Origin: Globodera rostochiensis
Taxonomy: Eukaryota > Nematoda > Chromadorea > Rhabditida > Heteroderidae
DNA: 64,000 bases
Direction: 5' to 3'
NCBI GenBank assembly: GCA_018350325.1
Contig: JAEVLN010000029.1
Coordinates: forward strand, 372,001 to 436,000
The notes under the pieces are model-generated. The model did no database searches. It saw only the letters and a program-made list of their open reading frames with translations, and was not told the DNA's origin. A program made the translations under genes and the position numbers. Below are positions 1 through 11,859 of this stretch, piece by piece. Numbering within the stretch: position 1 is the first letter of the stretch; the number at the start of each line of letters is the position of its first letter.

Positions 1-1
1 A

Positions 2-530
2 AATCAATATTATACAAATTTTACTGTCTTAGTTATGTATTGTGGCGAATTTTTATGTTACACACTGGTTTGTCTGATCATTTGGTGGAGGAAATCATCG
101 AGTTTTTTTTCTAAAAATAATATTTTTTTAACTTTTGCATTTAGTTCCGGAAAATGTGAAAAAGTTAACAATTTCGCTGATTGTTCTCATGTCGATCGTT
201 CTGCTATGCTTTATCTTGGTTGGCTATTTTCATTTTTATTTTAAAATAATTTCCCTTTTAAGAATACTTTTTTTGCAAAAGCCATAATTCCCTTACTCAA
301 TTTGGACGCATTTACAATTGAATATTTTGTTTTGCCAATTTGTCTTGTTTTGCAATCGATGGCATACGGAAGCAGTGCTCCGGTGCTCTACTTTTGCAAG
401 TAAATATTATTATAAAAGGGTAATATTGGATTAAAATTAATTTTTTAGTGGACAGTATCGCAGAGCATTTCGCGCACAATTCAGTCATCAAGAACAACAA
501 GTTACCGTTGTCCAATATTCGGACAAGTAA
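2..530 (+). CDS. 3' part of an srsx-like serpentine chemoreceptor gene (cut by the window edge)
   Basis: This is the last part of a seven-transmembrane G-protein-coupled receptor of the nematode Srsx type, probably a chemosensory plasma-membrane receptor. I read four exons in one consistent phase: 2-101, 145-218, 263-399 and 449-530 (TAA). The introns are 43, 44 and 49 nt, with GT...TTTAG/TTTAAG ends. Visible parts are the end of transmembrane segment 5 (CGEFLCYTLVCLIIWW), segment 6 (KKLTISLIVLMS), segment 7 with GSSAPVLYFC, and the tail NGQYRRAFRAQFSHQ. The same exon borders and residues occur in the complete paralogue at 38922-41063, which supports the splice model. The upstream exons lie outside the window, so whether the whole gene is intact cannot be judged. 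No internal stop is present in the part seen. Confidence 0.8.
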
Positions 531-540
531 ATTCTGCACA

Positions 541-790
541 TTATTTAATTTTTTTTTTTTGTTCAATGCCCCACCAGAGCTGGACGAAACTCAAATTTTT
601 TTTCCGACGAAACGAAACGAAAAAATTATTACGCAAGTAACATCGAATTCATGCTTTTTGAATAATTTCGGGCTGAACTTTTGGAATATTTTGCATTTTT
701 GAAAAATGTTCGAATTCGATCCGGGGTTAGGAATTGGTCGGAACGGAGATCAAATTCGGATTCCACGCCTCCGAATCCCTTTTTTCAACT
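541..790. other. 3' flank of the srsx copy, no gene seen
   Basis: AT-rich flank with T homopolymers, then a more GC-rich part around 715-780 that runs into the minisatellite. I see no exon or RNA gene. Confidence 0.5.
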
Positions 791-972
791 GGGACGGTAG
801 TGGCCGGGACGGTAGTGGCCCAGGACGGTAGTGGCGGGACGGTAGTGGCCGGGACGGTAGTGGCGGGACGGTAGTTGTCGGGACGGTAATGGCCCGGGAC
901 GGTAGTGCTGGACGGTAGTGGCCGGGACGGTAATGGCCCGGGACGGTAGTGGCGGGATGGTAATGGCGGGAT
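791..972. repeat. Minisatellite of 13-16 bp units (GGGACGGTAGTGGCC type)
   Basis: About twelve head-to-tail units built on GGGACGGTAGTGGC, with unit lengths of 13 to 16 bp. Variants include GGTAATGG, GGTAGTTG and, last, GGATGGTAATGG. The array is far more GC-rich than its surroundings. Unit length varies by 1-3 bp, so it cannot code in one frame. Confidence 0.95.
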
Positions 973-1359
973 CGGAGGAGGAGCCTTTATCGCATAACGA
1001 ATAAATTCAAAATATTGCGTTGATTAGATAATTTCATTGTTTTCAATGCTTGAAAACATTTGATCGTAAGAGGTATTTTGAGAAAAAGTTTGATTTAGCC
1101 CTGATTATTATTTCTGCTATTATTTTCAATTGATAGTGAGTGATAAAACTTATTAAAGAACTCAAAAAATCGTTTAAAAGTTCTTATCATTTTATTCAAA
1201 AAATGTTAAATATCACTCAAAAAGAAATTCCCTGATAGTGAGGGTAAAGTCGGATCATTCGAAACCTCCCGACGAGGGAAATTGAATGGTATCAATTTTA
1301 GGTTGCGGCAACAAAAGAGCTGAAATACAGCTCAAAGTTGGCAAAACCATAGGGGGGAC

Positions 1360-1480
1360 CAGGGATGGGCGGAATTCCGTTTTCCGTTTTTCCGTTGTTT
1401 TTGGTTGAAGCGATTTTCTTAACAAATCTTGTTAAGTTTTTTTAAAAAATTCTTCCGGCGGCGCCTATCGGCGCTGCCGG
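1360..1480 (+). repeat. hAT-like terminal sequence (CAGGGATGGG) with reiterated TTTTCCG words, ending in GC palindrome copy 1
   Basis: Starts with CAGGGATGGGCGGAATTCCG, a CAGGG-type terminus, followed by reiterated TTTTCCG/TTCCGTT words. The GC-rich imperfect palindrome at 1455-1480 (arms CCGGCGGCGCC and GGCGCTGCCGG around TATC) is copy 1 of a module that recurs through the window. I did not find the other end of this element. Confidence 0.55.
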
Positions 1481-1542
1481 ACCCTTACCACTCCTAATAA
1501 GCTTCAAAAATTGCCGAGTTTTTTAAAATTTTGGTTGCAAAT

Positions 1543-1612
1543 CCTTAACAAATTGAGTCGAAAATTTCAAAATTTTCTCCGGCGGCACCTATCGGCACCG
1601 CCGACCCCCCCT
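1543..1612 (+). repeat. GC-palindrome module, copy 2
   Basis: Core at 1579-1603 (CCGGCGGCACC-TATC-GGCACCGCCG). It is preceded by a conserved AT-rich lead (GCAAATCC, TTAACAAATTGAGTCG, AAATTTCAAAATTTTCTC) and followed by a C-run. The same lead, core and C-run recur at 2567-2640 (inverted), 6547-6610 and, degenerate, at 35875-35945. Confidence 0.85.
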
Positions 1613-1789
1613 CCACCCAAAGCTTAAAATAGATTTAGAAGGCCGCTGAAAAAAAGACATCCTTCAAAATTTTTAAAAATAATTACTGTTAATTTCAATA
1701 TAAAAATTCCCCAAAATTCTTCAAATCCATTCAACACTGGTTAAAATTGCTGATGAGATACATTTCCAAATTTTCAAGTGTTTTGGCGA

Positions 1790-2187
1790 TTTTTTTAAAC
1801 TTTTGTGACTATTTTGGCGACTTTTTTGAACTTTTGTGACTAATTTGGCCTTTTTGACGACTTTTTGAACTTTTGAGATTTATGCGCTTTTTTCAAAAAA
1901 TTTCTTAAGAAAAATGAAATAAAATCATTTCTTGCCAAGATCACAATTTTTTTGCAAAATGAAAATATGCACATAAAATGAAAAAAATATGCACATATAG
2001 CGAAATATGAACAAATATGCAAATATGCAGATAAATCGCGAAATATGCAAAAATATGCACATGGAAATGCGTTCTAGGAGCTTCAAACCAAGTTGAAAAC
2101 ACGTTTTTCGTGCGTTGCAGACAGTTCCCAGATCAGGAAAAAAATATACATGTGCATATACATAAATCTCAACCCTACTGATTACGA
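1790..2187 (-). mobile_element. Nonautonomous hAT-like element remnant with reiterated ATATGCAC words
   Basis: Read on the minus strand, it begins with CAGTAGGGTTGAGATTTATG and carries many copies of ATATGCACAT/GCATATTTCGCG. A backbone segment (1883-1955, TTTTTTCAAAAAATTTCTTA then GAAAAAT...TCTTGCCAAGATCAC) is shared almost base for base with 12396-12470. The opposite end is not resolved. A 60-codon open frame inside is a by-product of the word array. Confidence 0.65.
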
Positions 2188-2269
2188 ATTCAAAAAATAA
2201 AAAATTGGGGCAGGTTTTGACTATTTTTGGAAATTATCATTCAAATGATTTTTGACTAACAAAAGCCGA

Positions 2270-2375
2270 ACATAAGCATGAAAGGCAGCTGGCGGCCAGC
2301 CAACAGCGAGCATGCGGAGACGGAACAAGTAGTTGGAGCGAGACGAAGGGCGGAGAAAGAAGTCTGTCTGACCCC
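2270..2375 (+). repeat. GC-rich dispersed repeat, inverted copy at about 41705-41815
   Basis: The stretch with GAAAGGCAGCTGGCGGCCAG, then GCGAGCATGCGGAGACGGAAC and GGGCGGAGAAAGAAG, matches the reverse complement of 41705-41815 (GCCGCTGGCGGCCCGCCGACA ... GGGGCGGAGGAAGAAAG). In both places an ATTACGAATTC motif lies nearby. It is therefore a dispersed repeat, not a gene. Confidence 0.8.
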
Positions 2376-2559
2376 TCAAGTTTTATCGCCCTAGGTGTTA
2401 ATTTATATTGCATTTGAAAGCAATCGAGGATTATAATTGAAAAGTCCTAACTTTTTCTTAAACAAATCAAATTTCAAAGTGTTTTAATTGCCAAGCGAAT
2501 GCTTAGAATCTTCAGATATTCCCAAAAAATATAAGTTTTTTCGAAGGGGGGAGGGGCGG

Positions 2560-2642
2560 GCAAAGATCGGCGGCGCCGATAGACGCCGCCGAGAAAATTT
2601 TAAAATTTTGACTTAATTTGTGAAGAGATTTGTAACCACAAT
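2560..2642 (-). repeat. GC-palindrome module, copy 3 (inverted)
   Basis: Core at 2567-2592 (CGGCGGCGCCGATAGACGCC), with the AT-rich lead on its right in reverse complement (GAGAAAATTTTAAAATTTTG). It is the same module as at 1543-1612 in the opposite orientation. Confidence 0.85.
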
Positions 2643-3438
2643 TTTAAAGAAATCGATGGTCTGGTCTTTATTTATTTGGGTTCGAATCCTCTTGAATGCA
2701 AACATTCACTTTTTATCCTTCACTTTTTCTTCAATTCCCATTAATTAAACATTTTTAATCATTTTCAAATAATTTGTTACTAAAATGTATACAATCAATA
2801 GCCATTTTTAATATAGTTTGTCTATATCAACAGGAGCGAAACTGATGGCCCAATCGATATCGGTGTGTTTCAACGAAAAGGGAGAAACAGCCAAGATAAT
2901 TAAATGAAACATAAAAAACTCAACGTTAGTTAAAAAGAAATAAATGATAAAAAAATAATTTCTAATTCAACTATAAATTAAAAAATATAAAAAACACTTA
3001 ATTTATCGTTAAATTCTTAAAATTAAACCTGAAAGAATTTATTTTAATTTGAAATTTGTAAAACATTATAAAAAGAATTAATAATTTTGAGAGATTTTTT
3101 TATTTAATGTTTTTAAAAATGACACCGGGTATGTGTATTGTAAATACCCCATTACGCGTGCCCATTCATTTGAAAACGAATGATAACAATTTGTAATTTA
3201 TAACAAATTTAATTCACAAACAAAAAAATGCAACAATTACATTCATTCATTTACATTCAAATTATTAAAAATAATTTTTCAGTGGTGCAAAATATATTTT
3301 TTTAATTAAAATTAAGAAATGAAAAAAAAATCAGAAGCAATTAGTGTATTTATTGTACATGCATACTGCAAAAATTTATCAATTAATATTTGTTTAAAAT
3401 TATAACTTAATAAGCAAAATAAAATTATACAATAATTA

Positions 3439-3627
3439 TTACTGTACCAAAGTGTCGAAGAGGCAGAGTGAGCGGCTTTTTTGACGGGCTTTTTCTGCGG
3501 TTACGCATTTTTTTCTCGCTCTTGCTTGATCGATGCATGGGTATAAGCCCACATTTTTCATTGCAAAAACATGATAATTAAAATAATCGTTAAAGGTGCA
3601 GAAGCAAAAAACAAATTCAAAAAACAT
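3439..3627 (-). CDS. Unrecognised exon-like open frame
   Basis: A 62-codon open frame on the minus strand. Its GC-richer second half reads as a basic peptide (DQARARKKCVTAEKARQKS, then SLCLFDTLV) and is followed by a possible donor (TTG|GTACAG). The first half is low-complexity and may be intronic. The plus strand across the same bases is broken by stops. I do not recognise the protein. It could be a decayed exon. Confidence 0.2.
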   Translation of the reverse strand: MFFEFVFCFCTFNDYFNYHVFAMKNVGLYPCIDQARARKKCVTAEKARQKSRSLCLFDTLVQ

Positions 3628-5487
3628 TTAAGCAAATAAAGAATTTTCTACATGCAAAAAACAAACGTTAAAATTAACGAAAAATTCATTTTTCTGTATT
3701 TGAATGTATACAACTTTAATATCGAATTCATCCTTTTCACCTAAACTAGATTTTGTTTTGTAATAATAAAAATTAAATATCGGAAGTGACTAATAATTTT
3801 CCAACTTATTTAGATCATTTGTATAAATAATTTGCAATTAATTCGATATATTTAATACCAAAAAAGTTGCAATTTTTAAACGAAAAATATTTATAAATCC
3901 GCGGAAACTTTATTTACTTCAATTATATGTTAACAAATCAATAGTAACAACAATAAATTAAATTTATAGCTGAAATATTCACAACATTGTAAAAGAAGAA
4001 ATTAATTAAATAATACACTATTTTGTTGAGAGCAGTTTGTCACTGACCGAAACCCTCGGACTGCTTTGCAATTTCAGTAGAGAAGGGGGGCAAAGAAGAG
4101 AAAATATAAAAGCCATTTCTAAAATACAAAAATTTACGAAACTCACTTCAACGATAACATTGGATAGTCTATTCATTTAAAAACATATAGAATATCTTGT
4201 CGAATATTATATAACTTTCAAAATATTTGTGCAATCAAAATCAAAACACCTGAAAATAAACATTTAGCGATTATGAAAAAGTATTGAATTTAAAATTAAA
4301 ATCAAATAAATTTTAACCCAATAAAAATATTATGTTTTTAAATCATATGTGATAAAAACGCCCTTGGAGGTTACATAAAGTTTAATTGGTGCTTCTATAT
4401 TGCACTTTATTTAAGCAATTCTGTATATTATTAATTTTTAAGAAATTGTATTTATTTAATTACGGTATTTGCCAAAAACTTTAACAAAATAAATGCACTA
4501 AATTCCAAAAAAAAATATTCAGGATTCAATCTATAACATTGGCAATCTTTAATTGCATTGAAATAATTAAATGCATATTTTTTAAGTGATATAAATGCGA
4601 ATACGTTAAAACAGCTTACATAAATATAAAAAAAGGCAAAAGTGCGTTAAAAAATTGTCTTTATGCTAATAATGAATTTAAAATAAAATTTAAGTTAAAT
4701 TCTCAAAAATTACTAAACACAAAAATAAAAAATAACAAGAGCGATATGTTGTCAAAAATATGCTAGTTTAATAAAAAAAAAGTTTGAAATAATGAATAAT
4801 GTTAATAAATAAAAAAGCAACAAATAAAGACAAAACATAAATAATAATTCATTGATTAAAGGTAGAAAAATGCCTAGGCACTGAATGATTAGTTGCCGCC
4901 TTATCTTAATGCATGATCGAGAGGGCAAGAAAACTGGGTACTTTCACCAGACGCCGATTGCCTCGAATACGTTTTTTTCAAAAAATGAAAGAACCTGGAA
5001 AATACCTACAGTTTCCTGAACATTGACGCTTGTCTCAAGGAATGAAACGATTCAAAAATACACATTCTGTAAAATACATAAAAAACAAAACTAAAAATTA
5101 AAATAATTCCATGATATGCTTAATTATAATAAATTTCAGCTATTATCAAAGGTAATATATAAAACATTAAAATACAAATATGAAAAAACTTTGAAAGTAA
5201 AACTCCAAAATAATATTATGAAAGAAATTATGACTTTTTTTGCACTGGAGTAAATTGAATAAATTTAAAAAATATTTGTTTTAAAACCTTTAATTAATTA
5301 TTTACTACAACAAAAAATTTATATCACCAAAAAGTCTTAGAGCCTGCCTAAAAACCATTGATATAAAAAATAAATACACCTTAACAGAAGACTTCATTCA
5401 TCAATTAAATAATAATAGTTTATACGAATTTTGTTTTATAAAATAATTTAATTGAAAGATTATCATTCAAAGAAATGTGTTAATACT

Positions 5488-5509
5488 GGGGGGGGGGGGG
5501 GGGGGGGGG
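5488..5509 (+). repeat. Homopolymer of 22 G
   Basis: An uninterrupted run of 22 G in an otherwise AT-rich stretch. Long G runs are rare in such DNA and are also a common place for assembly or basecalling errors. Confidence 0.97.
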
Positions 5510-6198
5510 TAAGAAATTGTCCCCGAACGCATATGCTCGTCCGACTCTTTATTTTGACAAATTAAAATAGAAAAATGAACTGAACTATTTAAAGTTTTCG
5601 AAATGAAATATGATAATAAAAATTGACAAAAAGCTTTAAATAAAGTACAATGAGTGCCGCTGAAAAAATAAAAAGTTTGTAAAGAATACGTGCTTTAATA
5701 AAAACCATTATTTAAAAAAATTTGATCACACATTTATGCTAAATAATTAAAAACAAAACACCATTTGACATAAGTGCACCAAAATGAAATAAAAAACTCA
5801 GGGAGACCTTTAGGCTCAGAAATAAATTGATTAAAAATCATTGATTAATATGCATTTGAAAATGCCATACTTAAAGTTAAATATCAAACCTTTTTTAATG
5901 GGAAATTAAAACAAATTTATCATAAGCAACCATAGAAAGATTGCAATTTAAATTAAAAAAGTCTCAAACCATTATATTACAAGAATACAAACCCTTGTTT
6001 GGCATTTTTAAGGTGGTTATTGAGAAAATTAAAAAATGTTAGTGAGTTTATTATTTATTCATTTAATATTGTGCAAATAATATTGTAATTTAAATAAGCA
6101 GCTCTGTATGAGGTAAATTTATTTGAGTCAGAAATTTTATGCAAAAGTTAATTCTTATAGAATTTGAGTGCTTATCGTCACACAAAAAAAGACATAAC

Positions 6199-6385
6199 CA
6201 GGGCTTCCAGATTTGATGCTTTAGCATCTTTTTGGTGTTTTTTGAAAAGTCAATGATACTAAAAATTTAAAATGATGCTTTGATGTTTTTTATTGTTTTT
6301 TGGATTCTTCTGATGCTTTTTGATGTTTTTTGGATTCTTCTGATGCTTTTTTCTGTTTTTTGAGAATTTCACTGGTTAATGCAAA
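6199..6385 (+). mobile_element. CAGGG-type element end with GATGCTTTTTGATG words
   Basis: Starts with CAGGGCTTCCAGATTTGATG, a hAT-like terminus. It then repeats GATGCTTTTTGATGTTTTTT and GGATTCTTCT several times. The distal end is not visible. A copy of the GC-palindrome module follows at 6547-6610. Confidence 0.5.
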
Positions 6386-6546
6386 TCTTCTATTAAATTT
6401 TGAATATTTGGCGTAATGTTTTTCCATTTTTTCCTGTGTATTTTCATTTTTAATGAAAAAGCGTGTTCCGGTTAGAAATTGCGAATTTTCTTAATAAAAA
6501 ACCTCATTTTCAATTTTTTAAAGCAAAAAGCATCACTTCTTCTGAT

Positions 6547-6612
6547 AAATCGAGTCAAAAATGCGAAAAATTTTCTCGGCGGTGCCTGTCGGCACCGCCG
6601 ACCCCCTCCCCA
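6547..6612 (+). repeat. GC-palindrome module, copy 4
   Basis: Core at 6577-6600 (CGGCGGTGCC-TGTC-GGCACCGCCG), an almost perfect dyad. It is preceded by AAATCGAGTCAAAA...TTTTCTC and followed by ACCCCCTCCCC, as in the other copies. Confidence 0.85.
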
Positions 6613-8785
6613 CTAAAAAAAGTATTTGGGAAAATCGCGCGCAAAAAAACATGATTTTAGCAAAATGGACGGATGTCCGCACAAAGATTGAGTCTAAAAA
6701 ACATGAGATCTAATAACATAAATACATATAACGTTTAGAAAAAATTTAGACCGATTAAATAACTACTAAACATTAGAGGTCGACCCCTTTTAGTTTTGTT
6801 AACTCTTTTTTGCGCATACAGAGCTTAAAAATAGCCTTTTAAGCAAGATTTAGCTATTTGGAGAATTTGTAGTATTAGGATTTTTGAGACAAATCTTTTT
6901 CTTTTTACAATTTTTATTCCATTTTATGAAATTTCTTTTAAAAACACAAACAAGTTGTGGCATCTTAAGACCAACCGTTTTTCTTATCCAAAAATGCTCT
7001 CCCAAAGATCGTGGTGTTTTCCAATGTTTTTTAATATTTGATTTTGTTATATATTTTTTTGCAAAATAAGTTTTTTTCGTTTTGTTTTGGTCCTAAACAA
7101 TTTTTCCAATACAAGGGTTAGCTAATTGCTTATATTTAATCTACTTAAATTTAAAAAAATAGAATGAAATGCTGCACATGCAAAAATGTTAATCAATTTA
7201 ATTGCACAGAGAGAAATGAAAATAATGGAATTAAATTATTTAAATAATAAGCTTAAAAGCCTTACGACTTTTAGCATATGTGTATGCCTATACAAATCAA
7301 TACTGACGAGAAATGTTAACAGAAACTTCTTAAAATAGATAAAATTTAAGTAAAGGTACTAAATAATACCATCATAATATTGACTTACAATCTAAATACA
7401 AATAATAGAACAATGTAACAAAAAATGATGTTGATTTTTTAATTAAAAAACTATAAAGTTTAATTCTTTTTTTTTACATACACTAAAACTTACAAGCATG
7501 CGAAAATAATAACTAAGTCACTATTTGTTTTAGATTGCAAAGAGGCTGTTATGGTTTTGTCCCATCGATTAATATTTATAAATAAAAACAGCTTATTTAA
7601 AAATGCTTAGAAATTGTTGTGTCAAAGATTGCAATTTTCGTTTGCCGGGAGAAGAAACTGATTTGTTTGAAATATTTACAAATGGATTTACAAGCTCATG
7701 TTATATTATTTTTATTTACATAAATTAGAAATGAATAATAAAGGCACAGTTTTTATCAAAAATACAACATTTTAAAATGTTACAAATTAATAAGTAAAAA
7801 TGCATATAAAAATTCTTTATTATTAACTTTAATGCCTATAACAAAAATAAAAAAATTTATTGCTCATTAATTATTTGCAACATTTTAAGCAATTGTTTAT
7901 ATTTTAGATATTTGCTCTATCCCATTTTTATGACGAAATCGTTGAATAATAACAAAAATTTGAAATAATGAAAAAATGAAGATTATAAAAGAATAATCTG
8001 CAGTATTCGTTCATTTTGCAAAGCGGCTGTTATGTCATTGTCCCATCAAGTTACTTGCCGGGACAGTTTTTCATCAAAATTACAACATTTAAAAAAGTAT
8101 AAATGAATATAAAAATCCTATATTTAAAATAAAATACCAACAATTTCATCAACTACTAAACCATAGACTCAAGTATGATTTATGCATTCCTGCATTCAAA
8201 TTATTATTCGTTAATATATATTGAAACTATTTAAATTAGTTACGAAATTAGTAGTAACTTTAATGCCTATAAAACAAACACGAAATTTATAAAAATAAAC
8301 TGTTGTAGCAAATAGATATGTTAAATAAGTATTAAAAACCAAAAAAAATAACCCATGTACGTTTAAATTTTAATAGTAAATTTAAAACTAAAGTAACCAG
8401 TTTCTCAAGTACATAAAGAATAAAAGTAATGAATATAAAACAGTTAAATATAATATAACATTAAATTATTTGTGTCATTTTAATATTAGTATTAAATTTT
8501 ATAAATGTGTATTTACTTTAATCGAAATGTGAAGTGCACTTTTGCAAATACGGTCTTTTCCCATCACGTTGGGTCTCGTGAAATTTTATTTTTTTGCATT
8601 TTTTGTTGCTATTTATTTATTTTTTTAGTTTTTTTAATTTTCTGAAATATTTTTGTCTCAAAAAAAGTATTAGAAAGTGAATATATTAAGTCCTAAGATA
8701 TAAACTATAAATAAATTATAGAAACTTCAAATTACATTTTTTACAAAAACCCCAAAACAAAACAATTGGAAGAGGGAATCTCTGA

Positions 8786-9010
8786 GGAGCAGGACTAACT
8801 GCGCAAGTACGTTTAGCTGTAGTTTCGAACGACGGACAGAAATTTGTGAAGCAAATAAATGAGCAATGGACAACGGACTCACCAGTGGCTGCTAAGTTTG
8901 ACTTCGACGCCAAAGCGTTGCACAAGGCCAAGTGGTAACAGCCAAAAATCCTCTGAGCTGGACGAAAAGGACAACAGATTTTTTGCTATTCTGGTGGCGC
9001 GAGACCAGTT
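8786..9010 (+). pseudogene. Coding-like island with a frame switch
   Basis: A GC-richer island whose best reading begins GLTAQVRLAVVSNDGQKFV and continues with INEQWTTDSPVAAKFDFDAK to a TAA at 8936. From about 8937 a different frame continues plausibly (SELDEKDNRFFAILVARDQF). The two parts are joined only by a frame change or by an implausibly short 23-nt intron, so I call it a broken gene or two exon remnants. The family is not recognised. The minus strand also has open frames here, but with poorer composition. Confidence 0.3.
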
Positions 9011-9224
9011 TAAAAATTTTAACTATTTGAATGTCATAAAAATATATAAAATAAAAATACTCTGATTTTCTACATTTTATGACACTAAAATAATTAAGAT
9101 CATTCAACTTTGGACCAAGTTTTAATTTTTTAATTATATTTTACAACTTAACAACAACAATAATCCGTCATGACTGGGACCGGGCCTTTCGTATGATTTA
9201 ATAAAAACAATCTATATAACTCCT

Positions 9225-9290
9225 TGTTGGAAGGTCAGATTTGCTCGATCTTCCACCGGGTACATGAGGAGACCACCGTGTAATTAGATA
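9225..9290 (+). other. Short exon-like island (LLDLPPGT)
   Basis: Reads RSDLLDLPPGT then a TGA. The DLPPGT string resembles the switch region of Mrp/NUBP-type P-loop ATPases. At eight residues followed by a stop this is only a hint. Confidence 0.12.
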
Positions 9291-9299
9291 GATAATTTG

Positions 9300-11850
9300 C
9301 ATACTCTTCGAATTTAAATAACGTTAAATTCATAGTTTTATAATTCATTTCTATACAAAGTTCAAAATCTACATTAACTTAAATACGGAGTGCTATGAAT
9401 TTTAATCAAAAAATTGAATTTATAACAAATAATAATATTAATATTAATTTAAAATAATAAAACAATAAAAAATAAATAATAATTAAAATATTTTTAAGCA
9501 TAAGCAATTTATTTAAAAGCAATATTTACACCAACGTTTATAATATACAAAAAAATATAGTTAAATTTATAAATGTGTATTAACGATCCTTGTATAATTA
9601 TTTTTGGTCTAAATGAATTATTTTTATAAAAAAAAGTTACACACCAAAAGATTTAATGATACTAATCATATAAATAAATAATGTTAAGTCTTTTTTATGA
9701 AGGATGTACTCTTTTATTGAAGTCATTTGGCTAGTAAAACCCTTTTTTATTTAAAAAAATTAAAAAATTATAAAACAAAATTTGTTTGAACACATTGTTT
9801 CCCAAAAATTTGTCAGATACCAAATAAAATAAAAATATAAAATATGTAAAATAAAATAAATAACTCAAAGTTAAATAAACCATAATTCCCTTTCCCCAAA
9901 CTAAATTAGTACTATAATTTAGCTTCAAAATCAAAGTCTTATTAATCAAATTGATCACGAGTCAAGCGGACTGATCCGTGCTGGTACGATTAGTCCAACA
10001 CATCGAACATTCTGCTCAAAAATTGCGTGTGGATGGTTAACAATTTTTGGATTTATCAAAGATTACTGAACATTTGAAACGAACTGTTTTTTTGAAATCA
10101 CTGAAATTTAATTCGTAACAAGGCACAGGTGTTCGAGCACCATTCACCCGACCAACAGACGTACCTTGGAACTTGCGCAGGATCTTGGGTGATCAGCACA
10201 CCGTGCAATCGCCGATAAGGTAGAAAATTTGAATTTCCAAAACGGAGAAATCTGTCAAAAGTTTACGTAAAATTGAAAGGGTAAAAGTGAATTGAGAGGG
10301 TTGATCAAGCAAGGGGAATTAAAACATTGCAACCGAGTGAAACGGACCAAATGACTACCAAAACTAAATCAGACAAGATTAATAAAGTATTTAAAACAAA
10401 TGATAATCAAGATTTGTCTTAGAAACATAATTTTAATTTCTTAATTTTGTAGTAGTTTTTAATCAACGAATAATAGGAAATTCAAAGCAATTGCTAAAGA
10501 CAACTCGGTCCTCGTCAGTTTATGTATGTCGGCTCCAAGGACATCCAAAAAATGCCATATAATTAACTATATTTGTAAAATTTAAATTTGAACATTCTGA
10601 ATTTATTAAACCTAAAATAACGAAAGTTAACGCATTTTAACATTGCGTTATTAAGCGAAACCAAAATTTTCTTAACAAACTCTATCATTTTCATTAAGAT
10701 TAAAATTTAATAATAATAAATGAATTGATAATAGAACAAGTTAACACCACAAAACAGAATTTAAATTTTGCTAAAACAATAGATACATAAAAAATTATTG
10801 ACACGATTTAAGGATCATAGGTAGTTAAAGTTAGATGCAACATAAAACAAATTGCAAAAACCTTGAAAAATTTATTCAAAATATTATGATATTGCCCAAA
10901 ACATAGTAAATCAAAAACAAATTAAAATTAGGAATTACATAATGTTTTGTGCAAATTGATAACAAGCTAAATCAAAATGATTAATCTTAAGGATTGAATA
11001 AAAATAATTTAAACAAATAAAAATATAACAGTAAAGATTAATATACTATGTTGCTAACACACTACAAAATTTTAAATAAATTACAGTTAAAACTAGAAAA
11101 TATATCTAAAAATTGCAGAGCAGATAAAAAACAACATAAGATTATAAAATGGATTTAATTATGTAAACAACACCGTCTGAAATCTGGCGATAAGCCGCTA
11201 ATGCAAAAAGAATGATCCACCAACAATAATAATATGAAAACTGCAAAACATAATTTTTTAAATCAAAAATTTTAATTTTTTTCATTCTTACTTTAAACAA
11301 ATAATAAAGAATTTTAAAATTTAGAAAGCTATTTTTTCCCTAAAATGAGTGCCGACAATGGCCTCAGGTTAGGCGTTAACTATCAATTAAAAATAATATT
11401 AAAATATATATTTGTTAACAATTCCAGTACTGTAATACCGCCGCTACATTTTAAGGATTGTTATTTTCATATTTATAAAATTAAATGATTTTGATGATAA
11501 CAATATATCAAAATCATACAATGAATTGTTATTAATACATAAAATAAATCATTGAATGATAACCATTTAATATTTTGATCTATTAACTCAAGAATTATGA
11601 TAAAAAGCATCCAAGATAAAAAAAATGTGTATTTGTAAGTTTTTACATAAACAACAAATTTAATTTTTGATTATCTTCTTGCGCTTTGATATTTATCGAG
11701 AAAATATAAAACAAAATTATTTGTTGTTCTTCTTTTTTTTATTAAAGAATGTTCACGTAAGAAAAAACAATTTAATTAAAATTTTCATTCAATTATAAAA
11801 TTTATAATAATATTGAGTTCAAGAATTGAACCAAATACAAAATAAAATTC
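9300..11850. other. A-rich stretch with small coding-like islands
   Basis: Very AT-rich. GC-richer islands are at about 9960-10050, 10115-10225 (with a good donor AAG|GTAGAA after 10220), 10498-10566 (frame with LGPRQFMYVGSKDIQKM to a TAA) and 11341-11370 (MSADNGLR before GTTAGG). No two of them could be joined into a gene with certainty. Confidence 0.35.
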
Positions 11851-11859
11851 CAAGTGTAG

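Larger units (their letters stand above)
2700..8700. other. Long A-rich (+ strand) region without a confident gene
   Basis: Very AT-rich, with A clearly above T on the + strand. GC-richer islands occur at about 3440-3560, 4030-4100, 4865-5045, 5515-5545 and 6550-6610. An imperfect old duplication is visible: the segments at 7539-7570 and 8013-8045 share TTGCAAAG.GGCTGTTATG followed by TTGTCCCATC. None of the islands has a splice-consistent gene model I would defend. Confidence 0.5.

Noticed and set aside
791..972. Direct repeats considered as a CRISPR array
   Set aside because: Units are contiguous without unique spacers and the sequence is eukaryotic.
2670..2695. GGTTCGAATCC, a perfect tRNA/SINE B-box string
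   Set aside because: No A box at the right distance and no acceptor-stem pairing around it.
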